Below, in pieces: positions 42,302-51,100 of a stretch of 64,000 bases of DNA. The notes beneath the pieces are model-generated. The model saw nothing but the letters and a program-made list of their open reading frames with translations, was not told where the DNA came from and made no database searches. Numbering within the stretch: the stretch's first letter is position 1; every line of letters begins with the position of its first letter. Source of the DNA: Treponema brennaborense DSM 12168 (GTDB taxonomy: Bacteria; Spirochaetota; Spirochaetia; Treponematales; Treponemataceae); the NCBI RefSeq assembly GCF_000212415.1, contig NC_015500.1, positions 62,001 to 126,000 of the forward strand, in the 5' to 3' direction. Made by a program: the position numbers and the translations under genes.

Positions 42302-43600
42302 TCAACCGTCTATCCACTGAAGGGGAACGGTGATCAATTGCGGAATGAATATCAGTAAGAATACGAGTATTATTTGAAGAACATAATACGGCATTACTTT
42401 CGGTATCAATTTGTCCATTTTGACTTTACCGGTCGCACAAGCTACGTTCAGCACCGGACCTACCGGCGGAGAGGTCAGGCCGAGTACGTTTGCGAGCGTA
42501 AAGACGACGCCGAAATATACCAGATTGATGTTCGCCGCACGCAGCAGCGGTAACATGATCGGCGTCATGATCAGAATCGTCGGTACGACGTCCACGCACG
42601 TTCCCATCAGAATGATGATCACCTGAAGCACGAAGTTGAGCAGCATCGGATGTTCGACGAGCGGCGCGAGCGACTGCGTGATGAGCTGCGGAATTCGTGA
42701 GATTGTCAGAATATACGCGGCAACCTGTGCCGCCGCTGCGAGGAACATGACGACTGCGGACATTTTGGCCGCGCCGATAAAAGATTTGAAAATATCGCGC
42801 GGTTTCAATTCCCGATAGACGAACAGTCCGATCACGAGTGCGTATACGACGGCGACGACGCCCGCCTCTGTTGCGGTAAAAACGCCGCAACGCAGTCCGG
42901 CGATAATGATAATCGGCAGGAACAGCGCCCACATTCCTTCAATAAAACAGCGGACGGTTTCTTTGAACGTGGGCTTCGGTGTGTCTTCTTTGATGCCGTC
43001 TTTTTTGGAAACGAAAAACCAGACGATACACATGATGACCGTCAGATACACGGCGGGCGCGATTCCGCCTAAAAACAGCGATTTGATGGAAACGCCGGCG
43101 GTAACGCCGTACACGATCATCGGAACGGACGGCGGCATGATCGGAGCCACGAGGTTTGCGCTCGCCAGCAGTCCGGTTGCCTTTGCCCGATCGTATCCGG
43201 ATTTAACCATCATGGGGATCAGAATTGCGCCGAGCGCCGCGGTGCTCGCGACGGCCGACCCGACGAGACTGGCGAACATCAGACATGCCAAGATAGTTAC
43301 GTAACCGAGTCCGCCGCGGACGCGGCCGACGAAAATATTGCAAAATGAAATGATCCGCTTGGTCAGTCCGCCGCGGTTCATCAGTTCACCGACTAAAATA
43401 AAAAACGGCAGCGCCATCATGGTGACCGAATCGGTTCCGCGCATGAGCTGCGCCGCAACAATCTGCGGATTCGTAGCGCTTCCGCCCATGGAAAGCGCCG
43501 TTGCCGCCGCACTTAAAATGAGCGAATAGGCGATGGGTAATCCGAGCATTATTCCTATTACGAGGGACGCCAAAAAAACGACCGTATATACAGTTACCAT
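42302..43600 (-). CDS. dctM: TRAP transporter large permease (DctM type)
   Basis: 432 residues, about twelve hydrophobic segments, with family markers G-E-L-M-N-R-G-G-L near residue 68 and A-P-I-M-P-P-S-V-P near 152. Ion-driven uptake of an organic acid, here most likely a hexuronate, with the small permease and binding protein encoded upstream. Confidence 0.9.
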   Translation of the reverse strand: MVTVYTVVFLASLVIGIMLGLPIAYSLILSAAATALSMGGSATNPQIVAAQLMRGTDSVTMMALPFFILVGELMNRGGLTKRIISFCNIFVGRVRGGLGYVTILACLMFASLVGSAVASTAALGAILIPMMVKSGYDRAKATGLLASANLVAPIMPPSVPMIVYGVTAGVSIKSLFLGGIAPAVYLTVIMCIVWFFVSKKDGIKEDTPKPTFKETVRCFIEGMWALFLPIIIIAGLRCGVFTATEAGVVAVVYALVIGLFVYRELKPRDIFKSFIGAAKMSAVVMFLAAAAQVAAYILTISRIPQLITQSLAPLVEHPMLLNFVLQVIIILMGTCVDVVPTILIMTPIMLPLLRAANINLVYFGVVFTLANVLGLTSPPVGPVLNVACATGKVKMDKLIPKVMPYYVLQIILVFLLIFIPQLITVPLQWIDG

Positions 43601-43644
43601 ATATATTCCTCCGGGAAATCAGCACGCGCGTGCGGTTTCCGTTT

Positions 43645-44178
43645 TCATTCCGCACTTGCGGCAATTTCTTCTTCCTGTTCCTCTTCCGAAATGGATACGA
43701 GCTGTACGACAGGAATTTTGAAAACGTACAGTCTGATAATGTTTACGATTGAAATGATGATGATCGCCGCCCCGGTGAGCAGTCCCGAAGCGTATACGAG
43801 ATACGTGGGAAAATGCGTTGCCACCCATTTGTCGTTCAGGTTTTGCAGAATGAGCCCCCAGCTTCCGGTTGCGAGTATTCCCATCAGCCAAATCACGCAG
43901 ACTTGTACGAGCGTGTATACGATTTTTTGCAGAACGGGCGGAAATTTCAGTAACAGTGTGTCTATAAGCAAATGCCTGTTGTCGCGTGCAGCTCCTATCG
44001 AGCCCAAATATACCAGATAAATGAAACACAGGCGTGCGATTTCTTCCGACCACACGAAGCCTTTGTTAAATACGTATCGCAGTACGACGTTCATGAATAC
44101 CAGAATGATCATCGCTGCCAAAAAAACCGCAATAAGTATTTCAATTCCCTTGAACAAGCCGTCCATAATTTTTTTCAC
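43645..44178 (-). CDS. dctQ: TRAP transporter small permease (DctQ type)
   Basis: 177 residues using the GTG at 44178, which has AAAGGAGG 8 bases upstream; a longer frame to 44229 has no such site. Four hydrophobic segments; N-V-V-L-R-Y-V-F-N-K-G-F-V-W-S-E-E near residue 30 is the DctQ signature. Acidic C-terminal tail (E-E-E-Q-E-E-E). Confidence 0.88.
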   Translation of the reverse strand: MKKIMDGLFKGIEILIAVFLAAMIILVFMNVVLRYVFNKGFVWSEEIARLCFIYLVYLGSIGAARDNRHLLIDTLLLKFPPVLQKIVYTLVQVCVIWLMGILATGSWGLILQNLNDKWVATHFPTYLVYASGLLTGAAIIIISIVNIIRLYVFKIPVVQLVSISEEEQEEEIAASAE

Positions 44179-44251
44179 GGCGCTATCCTCCTTTCTCTCT
44201 ACGGAGCCGAAACCGCGTTGTCGCAGCATGAAAACGCGGCCCGACTCCTCA

Positions 44252-44285
44252 GGCTGCCTGCGGAACGCATGGTTCCGAAGCAGCC
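44252..44285 (-). terminator. intercistronic hairpin between dctP and dctQ
   Basis: GGCTGC (44252-44257)/GCAGCC (44280-44285) plus CGGAAC (44261-44266)/GTTCCG (44272-44277). Directly after the binding-protein stop codon; such hairpins commonly allow the binding protein to be made in excess over the permeases. Confidence 0.6.
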
Positions 44286-44293
44286 CGTTTTGC

Positions 44294-45316
44294 TTAGTAA
44301 GCCTTGATCTTATCGGTCAGATCTTTGGCCCAGGTCTGTTCCGCGTACAGTTTGTCGGTCAGCGGTTTGATTTTGCTGATGATGAGCTGCTGGTCTTCGG
44401 GAGTGCATTCGGTAACGGTCAAACCTCTGTCGCGCAGCGTTTTGCGGTCAACGTCCACGCTCTTGATGTATTCCGTCCATGCCGTTTCAGCGGCCGCTTT
44501 CGCTGCGTTCGTGACGATCTTCCGATATTCGGCGGGCAATTTGTCAAAGAACGGCGCGCTTACGATGATTTCAAGCGTCGCGATAATATGATTCGTTTCA
44601 TAGACGTATTTCTGTACCTGATCGAAGCTCTGGCTCAACACGGTAACCATGCCGTTGTCCTGTCCGTCGACGACGCCCGTTTCCAGTGCGGAAAACAATT
44701 CGTTCAGCGGAATGACTTGCGCACTCGCACCGAGGTTCTGCGCGATTCCGACGTGAATCGGATTGGACGGCATACGGAATTTTTGTCCTTTAAAATCGGC
44801 CACGCTGGTGAGTTTTTTGTTACTGGTGAACGTACGCGCACTGTTGGGGCCCCAGGCGAGCATGTATACGGTGGGAAACTGCGCGTGAAACTGTGCGTTC
44901 AGTTCCGCCGCAATCGTTCCTGTCCAGACTTTATGTGCGTGTTCCAGATCGCGGTACAGAAAGGGCCAGTCGGAAATCATACTTACCGGCCATTCCTGAT
45001 TGAATGGCGTTCCCACGACTGCCATTTCTATTGTACCGTTGCGTACTCCGTTCCACAAGTCGCCCTCGTTTCCGAGTGTTCCGTCGGAATAAATTTCAAC
45101 GCTGACGGCGCCGCCGGTTTTTTCTTCTACCTGCGTTTTGAATACGGATGCCATCGCCCGGCCCATCGGATGTGTAGCGCCCCAGTTGTCGCCCACTTTA
45201 AGCGTGTATTTTGACGTTCCTCCGTCGCGGCCGCCGGCAGCAAAGACGGCGCCCGATGCCGATCCCAAAATGAGAATGCACGCAGCGGCGAGTGTTTTTT
45301 TCATTGACAGTTTCAT
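44294..45316 (-). CDS. dctP: TRAP transporter substrate-binding protein (DctP type)
   Basis: 340 residues. Signal peptide (M-K-L-S-M-K-K-T-L then hydrophobic core to V-F-A-A-G near 27), DctP fold with the carboxylate-binding arginine region in Q-K-F-R-M-P-S-N near 182. Binds the acid in the periplasm and hands it to DctQM. First gene of the hexuronate operon. AGGAGG before the start. Confidence 0.9.
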   Translation of the reverse strand: MKLSMKKTLAAACILILGSASGAVFAAGGRDGGTSKYTLKVGDNWGATHPMGRAMASVFKTQVEEKTGGAVSVEIYSDGTLGNEGDLWNGVRNGTIEMAVVGTPFNQEWPVSMISDWPFLYRDLEHAHKVWTGTIAAELNAQFHAQFPTVYMLAWGPNSARTFTSNKKLTSVADFKGQKFRMPSNPIHVGIAQNLGASAQVIPLNELFSALETGVVDGQDNGMVTVLSQSFDQVQKYVYETNHIIATLEIIVSAPFFDKLPAEYRKIVTNAAKAAAETAWTEYIKSVDVDRKTLRDRGLTVTECTPEDQQLIISKIKPLTDKLYAEQTWAKDLTDKIKAY

Positions 45317-45335
45317 GTGAACCTCCTTGATGTGT

Positions 45336-45392
45336 GCAAGTGTAATTTTACTTGCATGGTAATATGTTAGTATGCAAGTTTCCTTTTGTCAA
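45336..45392 (-). promoter_or_regulatory. dctP-uxuAB operon promoter with GCAAGT half sites
   Basis: Minus strand TTGACA (45387-45392), 17 bp, TAACAT (45364-45369). GCAAGT/ACTTGC inverted arms (45336-45341 and 45350-45355) and ATGCAAGT (45372-45379) within the spacer give three related half sites, matching ACTTACATGTAAG in the divergent promoter. Confidence 0.65.
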
Positions 45393-45541
45393 GTTTTTTT
45401 TATCGATGTTTGATAGATGTTCGATTTTCGGGTAAAAAGCGTCGTTTCTGTCCGTTTATCCGTCCGTTCTCACCCGTTTTGTCCTTTTTGTCCGTTCTCC
45501 CGATCGATCGGGCGATCTATTCAAGCAGCAGGAAAAAAATG
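45393..45541. other. middle of the divergent control region
   Basis: No gene. Contains several loosely repeated TGTCCGTT/ATCCGTCCGTT units (about 45448-45503) and the palindrome CCCGATCGATCGGG (45508-45521). Confidence 0.4.
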
Positions 45542-45583
45542 TTGACAGTCTTTGTTCGTCATGCTAGCATACTTACATGTAAG
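45542..45583 (+). promoter_or_regulatory. dehydrogenase-operon promoter with palindromic operator
   Basis: TTGACA (45542-45547), 17 bp, TAGCAT (45565-45570), followed by the perfect palindrome CTTACATGTAAG (45572-45583) over the start of transcription. Probably bound by the GntR regulator encoded downstream. Confidence 0.65.
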
Positions 45584-45620
45584 CGAAAAGCACACGTATG
45601 AAAAACGTGGAGGAATGTAA

Positions 45621-46643
45621 ATGAAAGCAGTACAGATTGTAAAACCGGGCGAATTGCAAGTAATCGACATGGAAGAACCGGTATTGAATGCGGCGGACAA
45701 TGTTCTTATAAAAATGACGGCCGCGGGTATCTGCGGTTCCGACGTCGGAATTTATCACGGTACGAACGCAGCCGCCACGTATCCGCGGATCATCGGCCAT
45801 GAAATGGTCGGCCGCGTCGTACGGACCGGCCCCGGCGTAACCGCGGTAAAACCTGGCGACAGGGTTATCGTGAATCAAGTTACCAGCTGCGGAACGTGCT
45901 ATCCGTGCCGGAAAGGACGCGGCAACGTGTGCGACCGGCTGAAAGTCCGCGGCGTGCACATCGACGGCGGCTACCGCGAATACATCGCGGTTCCCGAATC
46001 GGACTGCTACGTGCTGCCCGATTCCGTTTCCGACGCGGACGCGGTTATGATTGAACCGACGACGATTGCTATTCAGTCCTGTACGCGCGCGGAATTGGTA
46101 AAAGACGATATGCTGCTGCTGTTCGGGTCAGGAGCGCTCGGCAGTTCGATTTTGAAAATTGCCCGGCTGCGGTGCGATACGATTATCGTGGCGGACGTGG
46201 TTGAGTCAAAGCTCGAAGCCGCGCGCAAAAACGGCGCGACCCGCACGATCAACGTTCTCACTGAAGATTTGACCGAAAAAGTCAAAGAATATACCGACGG
46301 TCACGGCGCGACCGTTTCCATCGACGCCGTGTGCAGCGCCGACTCGCTGCTGAAACTGCTTGAAGCGACGGGAAACGCCGGCCGCGTTATCACCATGGGA
46401 TTTTCCACCGCGGCGACTCAAATAAATCAATTCGTCGTTACCTCGAAAGAGCTGGACGTGCGGGGTTCCCGCTTACAGAACCGGATGTTCGGTAAGGCGA
46501 TCGACCTTATCGTCCGGGGCGAACTCGACTTGAACGGAAGCGTTTCCCACACGTTCGCGCTTGCGGACGCGCAGAAAGCGTTCGATTTTATCGATTCGCA
46601 CGATCCGTCAATCCGGAAAATCGTACTTACGTTTGACGAATGA
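45621..46643 (+). CDS. zinc-dependent dehydrogenase (MDR family), first copy
   Basis: 340 residues. Catalytic zinc Cys in G-I-C-G-S-D near 38 and G-H-E near 60; structural zinc cysteines C-G-T-C-Y-P-C with the fourth Cys near 104; cofactor-binding L-L-F-G-S-G-A-L-G near 165. Oxidises a polyol or sugar acid with NAD(P). Placed divergent to uxuAB, so an aldonate or hexuronate-derived substrate such as gulonate or galactonate is likely, but not provable. Paralogue of the next gene. Confidence 0.85.
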   Translation: MKAVQIVKPGELQVIDMEEPVLNAADNVLIKMTAAGICGSDVGIYHGTNAAATYPRIIGHEMVGRVVRTGPGVTAVKPGDRVIVNQVTSCGTCYPCRKGRGNVCDRLKVRGVHIDGGYREYIAVPESDCYVLPDSVSDADAVMIEPTTIAIQSCTRAELVKDDMLLLFGSGALGSSILKIARLRCDTIIVADVVESKLEAARKNGATRTINVLTEDLTEKVKEYTDGHGATVSIDAVCSADSLLKLLEATGNAGRVITMGFSTAATQINQFVVTSKELDVRGSRLQNRMFGKAIDLIVRGELDLNGSVSHTFALADAQKAFDFIDSHDPSIRKIVLTFDE

Positions 46644-46675
46644 AAAATCCGCACCATAAAGAATAGGAGATATGT

Positions 46676-47692
46676 ATGAAAGCGATTAAAATTGAAAAAC
46701 CGTGGGAAGTTTCCCTCGTCGAATTGTCCGAACCCGTTCCCGAAAACGGACAGGCGCTGATAAAAGTAAAAGCTGCCGGTATCTGCGGAAGCGATATCGG
46801 TGCGTTCCGCGGAACAAACGGACTGGTGTCGTATCCGCGCGTCATCGGGCATGAAATTGCCGGAGAAATCGTGTCGATTAACGGAGAGCCGGCCGGATTC
46901 AAACCGGGCGATAAAGTCGTCGTGGATCCGTATCTGTACTGCGGCAGCTGCTATCCGTGCAGCATCGGGCGGACGAACTGCTGTACGAGTCTGAACGTAC
47001 TTGGCGTGCACGTCGACGGCGGTATGTCCGAATACTTCTGTCATCCGACGCATATGCTGACGAAGATTCCTGACGGCATGACGTGGGAACAGGCGGCGAT
47101 GGCTGAGCCGCTGACCATTTCGCTGCACGGAATTCATCGCGGCGGACTGAGCGCCGGCGAATACTGCGCGATTATCGGTGCGGGTCCCATTGGTCTGGTA
47201 GCGGGAATGGTTGCGCAGGCGTACGGCGCGCACGCGATTTTACTCGACTTGGTTCAGGAACGGCTGGATTTTGCGGCTTCGCTCGGTATCGAGTTCACCG
47301 TTAATTCCGGAACGGAAGACGCTGCGGCGCGCATCCGCGACATTACCGGCGGCACGATGGCACAGCAGGTGATGGAGTGCAGCGGCTCGAACGTCGGGAT
47401 CAGAAGTTCGCTCGACTTCGTCAGCCACGCCGGGCGAATCACGCTGACCGGCTGGCCGAAGCGCGAAACGTCGCTGCCGACCGATCTTATCACAAAAAAG
47501 GAAATCGATATCCGCGGCGCCCGCACGAGTGTCGGCGAATTCGCCGAAGCGCTTGAACTCATCTCGAGTAAAAGAGTCGACATGCTGAAAATTCTGACGA
47601 AAACGGTTCGTTTGGAACAAGTGCCCGAAACACTCGCCGATATCGAAAAAAATCCCGAAAACTATATGAAAGTGGTTGTCCTGACGGAATGA
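46676..47692 (+). CDS. zinc-dependent dehydrogenase (MDR family), second copy
   Basis: 338 residues. Same plan as the preceding gene: G-I-C-G-S-D near 37, G-H-E-I near 58, C-G-S-C-Y-P-C with a fourth Cys near 101, and G-A-G-P-I-G-L-V near 165. Starts 32 bp after it. Two differing paralogues side by side suggest different steps or stereoisomers in sugar-acid use. Confidence 0.85.
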   Translation: MKAIKIEKPWEVSLVELSEPVPENGQALIKVKAAGICGSDIGAFRGTNGLVSYPRVIGHEIAGEIVSINGEPAGFKPGDKVVVDPYLYCGSCYPCSIGRTNCCTSLNVLGVHVDGGMSEYFCHPTHMLTKIPDGMTWEQAAMAEPLTISLHGIHRGGLSAGEYCAIIGAGPIGLVAGMVAQAYGAHAILLDLVQERLDFAASLGIEFTVNSGTEDAAARIRDITGGTMAQQVMECSGSNVGIRSSLDFVSHAGRITLTGWPKRETSLPTDLITKKEIDIRGARTSVGEFAEALELISSKRVDMLKILTKTVRLEQVPETLADIEKNPENYMKVVVLTE

Positions 47693-47744
47693 GTGCGCTG
47701 CAAACAGCGGCGAGTTCGTGAAGATTAAAGCTTTTTTATTTATT

Positions 47745-47754
47745 CCATATATGG
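47745..47754 (+). promoter_or_regulatory. palindrome before the GntR gene
   Basis: CCATATATGG with extra dyad bases (ATTCC...GGTAT) 30 bp upstream of the GntR start; TATTAT/TATGTA sequences nearby could serve as -10. Possible autoregulatory site. Confidence 0.35.
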
Positions 47755-47783
47755 TATTATGTACGCATTAAGGAAAACGGAAA

Positions 47784-48509
47784 ATGACAGACAGCACAGC
47801 CACTCAGGACAGAAGCGTACAGGCGACGGTGTACACGATATTGAAAAACAGCATTATGAGCTTTCAGCTTAAACCGGGCACCGTAATGAGTACGCAGGAA
47901 ATCGCGACGAAACTGCAAGTCAGCAGAACGCCGGTACGCGAAGCGTTTATCCGGCTGCAGCGCGACGGTTTGGTCGATATTTTTCCGCAGAAGGAAACGA
48001 TCGTTTCCCGCATCGATCTGCAGCGTGTCTGGCAGGAACGTTTTATCCGCGAAGCGCTGGAATGTACCGTTTTGGATTCCGTCGCGGCGAACCGAACTGC
48101 CGAAAACCTCGCGCCGCTGCACGCCAATATCGAAATGCAGCAAAAGGTTTTCGCCGCCGGTGATTATTATGAATATATGCGGCTCGACAACGAATTTCAT
48201 CATTTGCTGTTTACGATCGGCGGGCAGGAACTTGCCTGGGAAACGGTTATGGACGTCAGCAGTCATTATGCACGCGTACGGTTTATAGCGGTGTGGACGG
48301 CGCAGATCATGGAAAAAAACATTTCGCAGCATCAGCGGCTCGTCTCGGCAATCGAAGAAGGTTCCGCCGAATCGGCGCATACGCTCATGAAAAAACATCT
48401 ACATCAGCTCGAAACCGAAATAAAAGACATTGCGGTCAAATATCCTGATTTTTTCGTTTCCGCGGAAAACTCGAATCCCGCCCGCCGAGACATGCTGCTT
48501 TCACTTTGA
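47784..48509 (+). CDS. GntR-family regulator (FadR/FCD type)
   Basis: 241 residues. Winged helix at residues 15-75 (P-G-T-V-M-S-T-Q-E-I-A-T-K-L-Q-V-S-R-T-P-V-R-E-A) followed by an all-helical FCD ligand domain (E-F-H-H-L-L near 140; H-Q-R-L near 190) with metal-binding His positions. UxuR/ExuR of hexuronate pathways are of this type. Probably controls both divergent operons. Confidence 0.88.
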   Translation: MTDSTATQDRSVQATVYTILKNSIMSFQLKPGTVMSTQEIATKLQVSRTPVREAFIRLQRDGLVDIFPQKETIVSRIDLQRVWQERFIREALECTVLDSVAANRTAENLAPLHANIEMQQKVFAAGDYYEYMRLDNEFHHLLFTIGGQELAWETVMDVSSHYARVRFIAVWTAQIMEKNISQHQRLVSAIEEGSAESAHTLMKKHLHQLETEIKDIAVKYPDFFVSAENSNPARRDMLLSL

Positions 48510-48519
48510 TAAAGAAAAA

Positions 48520-48549
48520 ACGCCGCAGCCCGTTAGGAAGCTGTGGCGT
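48520..48549. terminator. terminator between GntR and SDR genes
   Basis: ACGCCGCAGC (48520-48529) pairs with GCTGTGGCGT (48540-48549), one G-T pair, followed by CTTTCCGTTT on plus and preceded by an A-run serving the minus strand. Convergent genes on both sides. Confidence 0.75.
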
Positions 48550-48622
48550 CTTTCCGTTTGAAAATCACCGTTACCGTTTTGCACGTATGCGTGCTCGCTG
48601 CGGCTGCCGTTTTGCGTCGCCG

Positions 48623-49423
48623 TTACGGCTGCTTGCCGATGTAGGCGAGAATACCGCCGTCGACGTACAGTACGTGCCCGTTGACGAAATTCGACGCGTC
48701 GGATGCCAGAAACACTGCCGGTCCCATGAGGTCTTCCGTCGTTCCCCACCGCTCGGCGGGCGTTTTTGCAACGATGAACGCGTCGAACGGATGGCGCGAA
48801 CCGTCTGCCTGGCGTTCGCGCAGCGGAGCGGTCTGCGGCGTTTCAATGTACCCCGGACCGATGCCGTTGCACTGGATGTTCGCGTGCCCGTATTCCGAGC
48901 AGATGTTGCGCGTCAGCATTTTGAGTCCGCCTTTTGCGGCCGCATATGCCGAAACGGTTTCGCGTCCCAGTTCGCTCATCATGGAGCAAATGTTGATGAT
49001 TTTTCCGTGCCCGTTTTTGATCATTCCCGGAATGACCGCTTTTGAAACGATAAACGGTGCGTTCAAGTCCACGTCGATCACCTGACGGAACTCTGCGGCG
49101 GACATTTCGATCATGGGAATCCGCTTGATAATACCGGCGTTGTTGACCAGAATGTCTACGGTGCCGACTTCCTTTTCGATTTTCGCAACGGTTTCGGCAA
49201 CCTGCGCTTCATCCGTAACATCGCATACATATCCGTACGCGGTGATTCCCTGTTCTTTATAGGCGGCGAGCCCTTTTTCCACCAGTTCGGGTTTAATGTC
49301 GTTGAATACGATTTTGGCGCCGTATTTGGCGAACGCGGTTGCGATGGCAAACCCGATGCCGTATGAGGCGCCGGTTATGAACGCCGTTTTTCCTTTCAGA
49401 CTGAAACTGTCCGTATTGAACAT
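48623..49423 (-). CDS. SDR oxidoreductase (gluconate 5-dehydrogenase/KduD-like)
   Basis: 266 residues. Cofactor motif T-G-A-S-Y-G-I-G near 18-25, N-N-A-G near 96, catalytic Ser-Tyr-Lys with Y-A-A-A-K near 163. Closest in pattern to gluconate 5-dehydrogenase or 2-deoxy-gluconate dehydrogenase, which fits the hexuronate/KDG context. GGGAGG before the start. Confidence 0.82.
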   Translation of the reverse strand: MFNTDSFSLKGKTAFITGASYGIGFAIATAFAKYGAKIVFNDIKPELVEKGLAAYKEQGITAYGYVCDVTDEAQVAETVAKIEKEVGTVDILVNNAGIIKRIPMIEMSAAEFRQVIDVDLNAPFIVSKAVIPGMIKNGHGKIINICSMMSELGRETVSAYAAAKGGLKMLTRNICSEYGHANIQCNGIGPGYIETPQTAPLRERQADGSRHPFDAFIVAKTPAERWGTTEDLMGPAVFLASDASNFVNGHVLYVDGGILAYIGKQP

Positions 49424-49434
49424 ATATACCTCCC

Positions 49435-49459
49435 GTATGCAGTCGAAGCGGCTGCATAC
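49435..49459 (-). promoter_or_regulatory. 8-bp inverted repeat upstream of the SDR gene
   Basis: GTATGCAG (49435-49442) and CTGCATAC (49452-49459) around 9 bp, 12 bases before the start codon; overlaps the ribosome site region of the transcript. Operator or leader hairpin. Confidence 0.45.
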
Positions 49460-49534
49460 AATAGAAGTATATAAGCAAAATCGGCAAAACGTTTGGACTT
49501 TTCTGCCGTTTTTTTGCGCAATAAAGCGTTATAC

Positions 49535-50005
49535 TCAGGATACGTGCAGTGAAGCCGCTTCTTCTTCGGAAAAGATTTTGTCCACGTCCAGTATGACGAT
49601 AAAACGGTCGTCCTTTTTACCGATGCCGCGGATAAACTCACCGGCTATGCTGTTTCCGAACTTAGGCGCGGGTTCTATGGATTTGTCGTCCAATTCGATC
49701 ACTTCTTCAACGCTGTCGGCTATGGCGCCGAACGTCGTAACGCGCTCCGCCGCACCGCCGGAATGGCTTACTTCAAGTACGATGATGCGGGTGTTTTTAT
49801 CATGCTCCGTCTGTTCGAGGTCGAACTTGGTGCGTAAATTGATAACCGAAATGCCTTCTCCGCGCGAATTGATAAGCCCTTCGACGTAATTCGCCGTGCA
49901 CGGCAGCCGAACCGGCTGCGCGTATTCAAGCACTTCCTGTACTTGGGAAACTTCGACGGCGTACAACGTATCCTGTAATGAAAATGATAAAAACTGACGG
50001 TTCAT
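49535..50005 (-). CDS. cheW: CheW coupling protein, copy 1
   Basis: 156 residues. CheW fold: Y-A-V-E-V-S-Q-V-Q-E-V-L near 16, G-L-I-N-S-R-G-E near 43 and a C-terminal D-V-D-K-I-F. Links receptors to CheA. Last gene of the operon, 69 bp after a second CheW with which it shares layout. AGGAG upstream of the start. Confidence 0.9.
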   Translation of the reverse strand: MNRQFLSFSLQDTLYAVEVSQVQEVLEYAQPVRLPCTANYVEGLINSRGEGISVINLRTKFDLEQTEHDKNTRIIVLEVSHSGGAAERVTTFGAIADSVEEVIELDDKSIEPAPKFGNSIAGEFIRGIGKKDDRFIVILDVDKIFSEEEAASLHVS

Positions 50006-50074
50006 ATGTGGCTCCTGTAAAATTACCCGCGGCGGAGTTCCCGCCGCAGTTCTGCGGTTTCGCCGGCTGTGCGG

Positions 50075-50572
50075 TTACGCTTTCCGTTCGGCTGCGTCGG
50101 CTGCAGCAGCCGTGTTCATACACTGAATCTCTTCAAAAGTAAACACGTAATTTATATCGAGCATGATGATGAACTGTTCTCCGTGCTGCCCGATTCCGCT
50201 GATAAATTCGGAAGCGATGCTGTTCCCGACTTCCGGCGGCGTTTCTTCGGCGGAAGCGTCTATTTCCATAACTTCGTTTACCGAATCGGCGACCGCTCCG
50301 AACAGCGCCGTTTTTTCGGGATGATCGGGCGTGTTGATTTCAAGCACGATGATACGGGTGTCGGCGGTCGCTTCCGCGTCGGGAAACCCGAACTTCCGGC
50401 GCATGTTGACGACGGAAATGCTTTGTCCGCGTGAACGGATAAGTCCCGCTATCACCGGATCCGGGCAGGGCAGTTCCTGCGGCTGCCGGTATTCAAGTAC
50501 TTCACGCACCTGCGTAACGTTTACGGCGTATAAAGACTCGTTCAAGGTAAATGTCAAATATTGATTGCTCAT
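50075..50572 (-). CDS. cheW: CheW coupling protein, copy 2
   Basis: 165 residues. Same motifs as copy 1 (V-T-Q-V-R-E-V-L; G-L-I-R-S-R-G-Q) with an Ala-rich C-terminal tail. The two CheW genes are tandem paralogues; their similarity in order of motifs suggests duplication. GGAGG 7 bases before the start. Confidence 0.9.
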   Translation of the reverse strand: MSNQYLTFTLNESLYAVNVTQVREVLEYRQPQELPCPDPVIAGLIRSRGQSISVVNMRRKFGFPDAEATADTRIIVLEINTPDHPEKTALFGAVADSVNEVMEIDASAEETPPEVGNSIASEFISGIGQHGEQFIIMLDINYVFTFEEIQCMNTAAAADAAERKA

Positions 50573-50588
50573 ACCAACGCCTCCGCCG

Positions 50589-50957
50589 CTACCCGATGAT
50601 TTTCTTGACGACGGCGATCAATTTCTCCGACGCGAACGGTTTCACTATCCAGCCCGTCGCTCCGGCGGCTTTTCCTTCCTGCATTTTGGAGTCTTGGTTT
50701 TCCGTCGTCAGTACGATGATCGGGGTGAACTTATATTCAACCGTTTGCCGCAGCTCCTTGATGAGTTGAATGCCGTCCATGTTCGGCATGTTGATATCGG
50801 TGATAATCAGGCCGAATTTGTCCGCTTTCGCCCTTACCAAACCGTCGGCACCGTCTTCGGCTTCAACGACTTCATATCCTTCTTGACTGAGGATAAAAGA
50901 AATACTTTTTCGGATTGAGACTGAATCATCTACTGCAAGGATTTTCTTGGATGCCAT
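50589..50957 (-). CDS. cheY: CheY-type response regulator
   Basis: 122 residues from the ATG at 50957 (GAGGGGAT upstream; the frame runs on to 51008 without a site). Single receiver domain: acidic pair D10/D11, phospho-acceptor Asp54 in I-I-T-D-I-N-M-P, Thr in V-L-T-T-E and Lys in V-K-P-F. Shuttles the signal to the flagellar motor or acts as a phosphate sink. Confidence 0.92.
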   Translation of the reverse strand: MASKKILAVDDSVSIRKSISFILSQEGYEVVEAEDGADGLVRAKADKFGLIITDINMPNMDGIQLIKELRQTVEYKFTPIIVLTTENQDSKMQEGKAAGATGWIVKPFASEKLIAVVKKIIG

Positions 50958-51100
50958 ATCCCCTCCTGGATTGTCAAGTACGATTATACTTCTTTCCGAG
51001 TATATCACAGTTACGGATGAAAAACAACGGCAGCGCCGTTCTGCTTCAGGGATTACGCATTCCGTTCGACCGAAATCTGTTCACGCGTGCCCCCTGCGTT

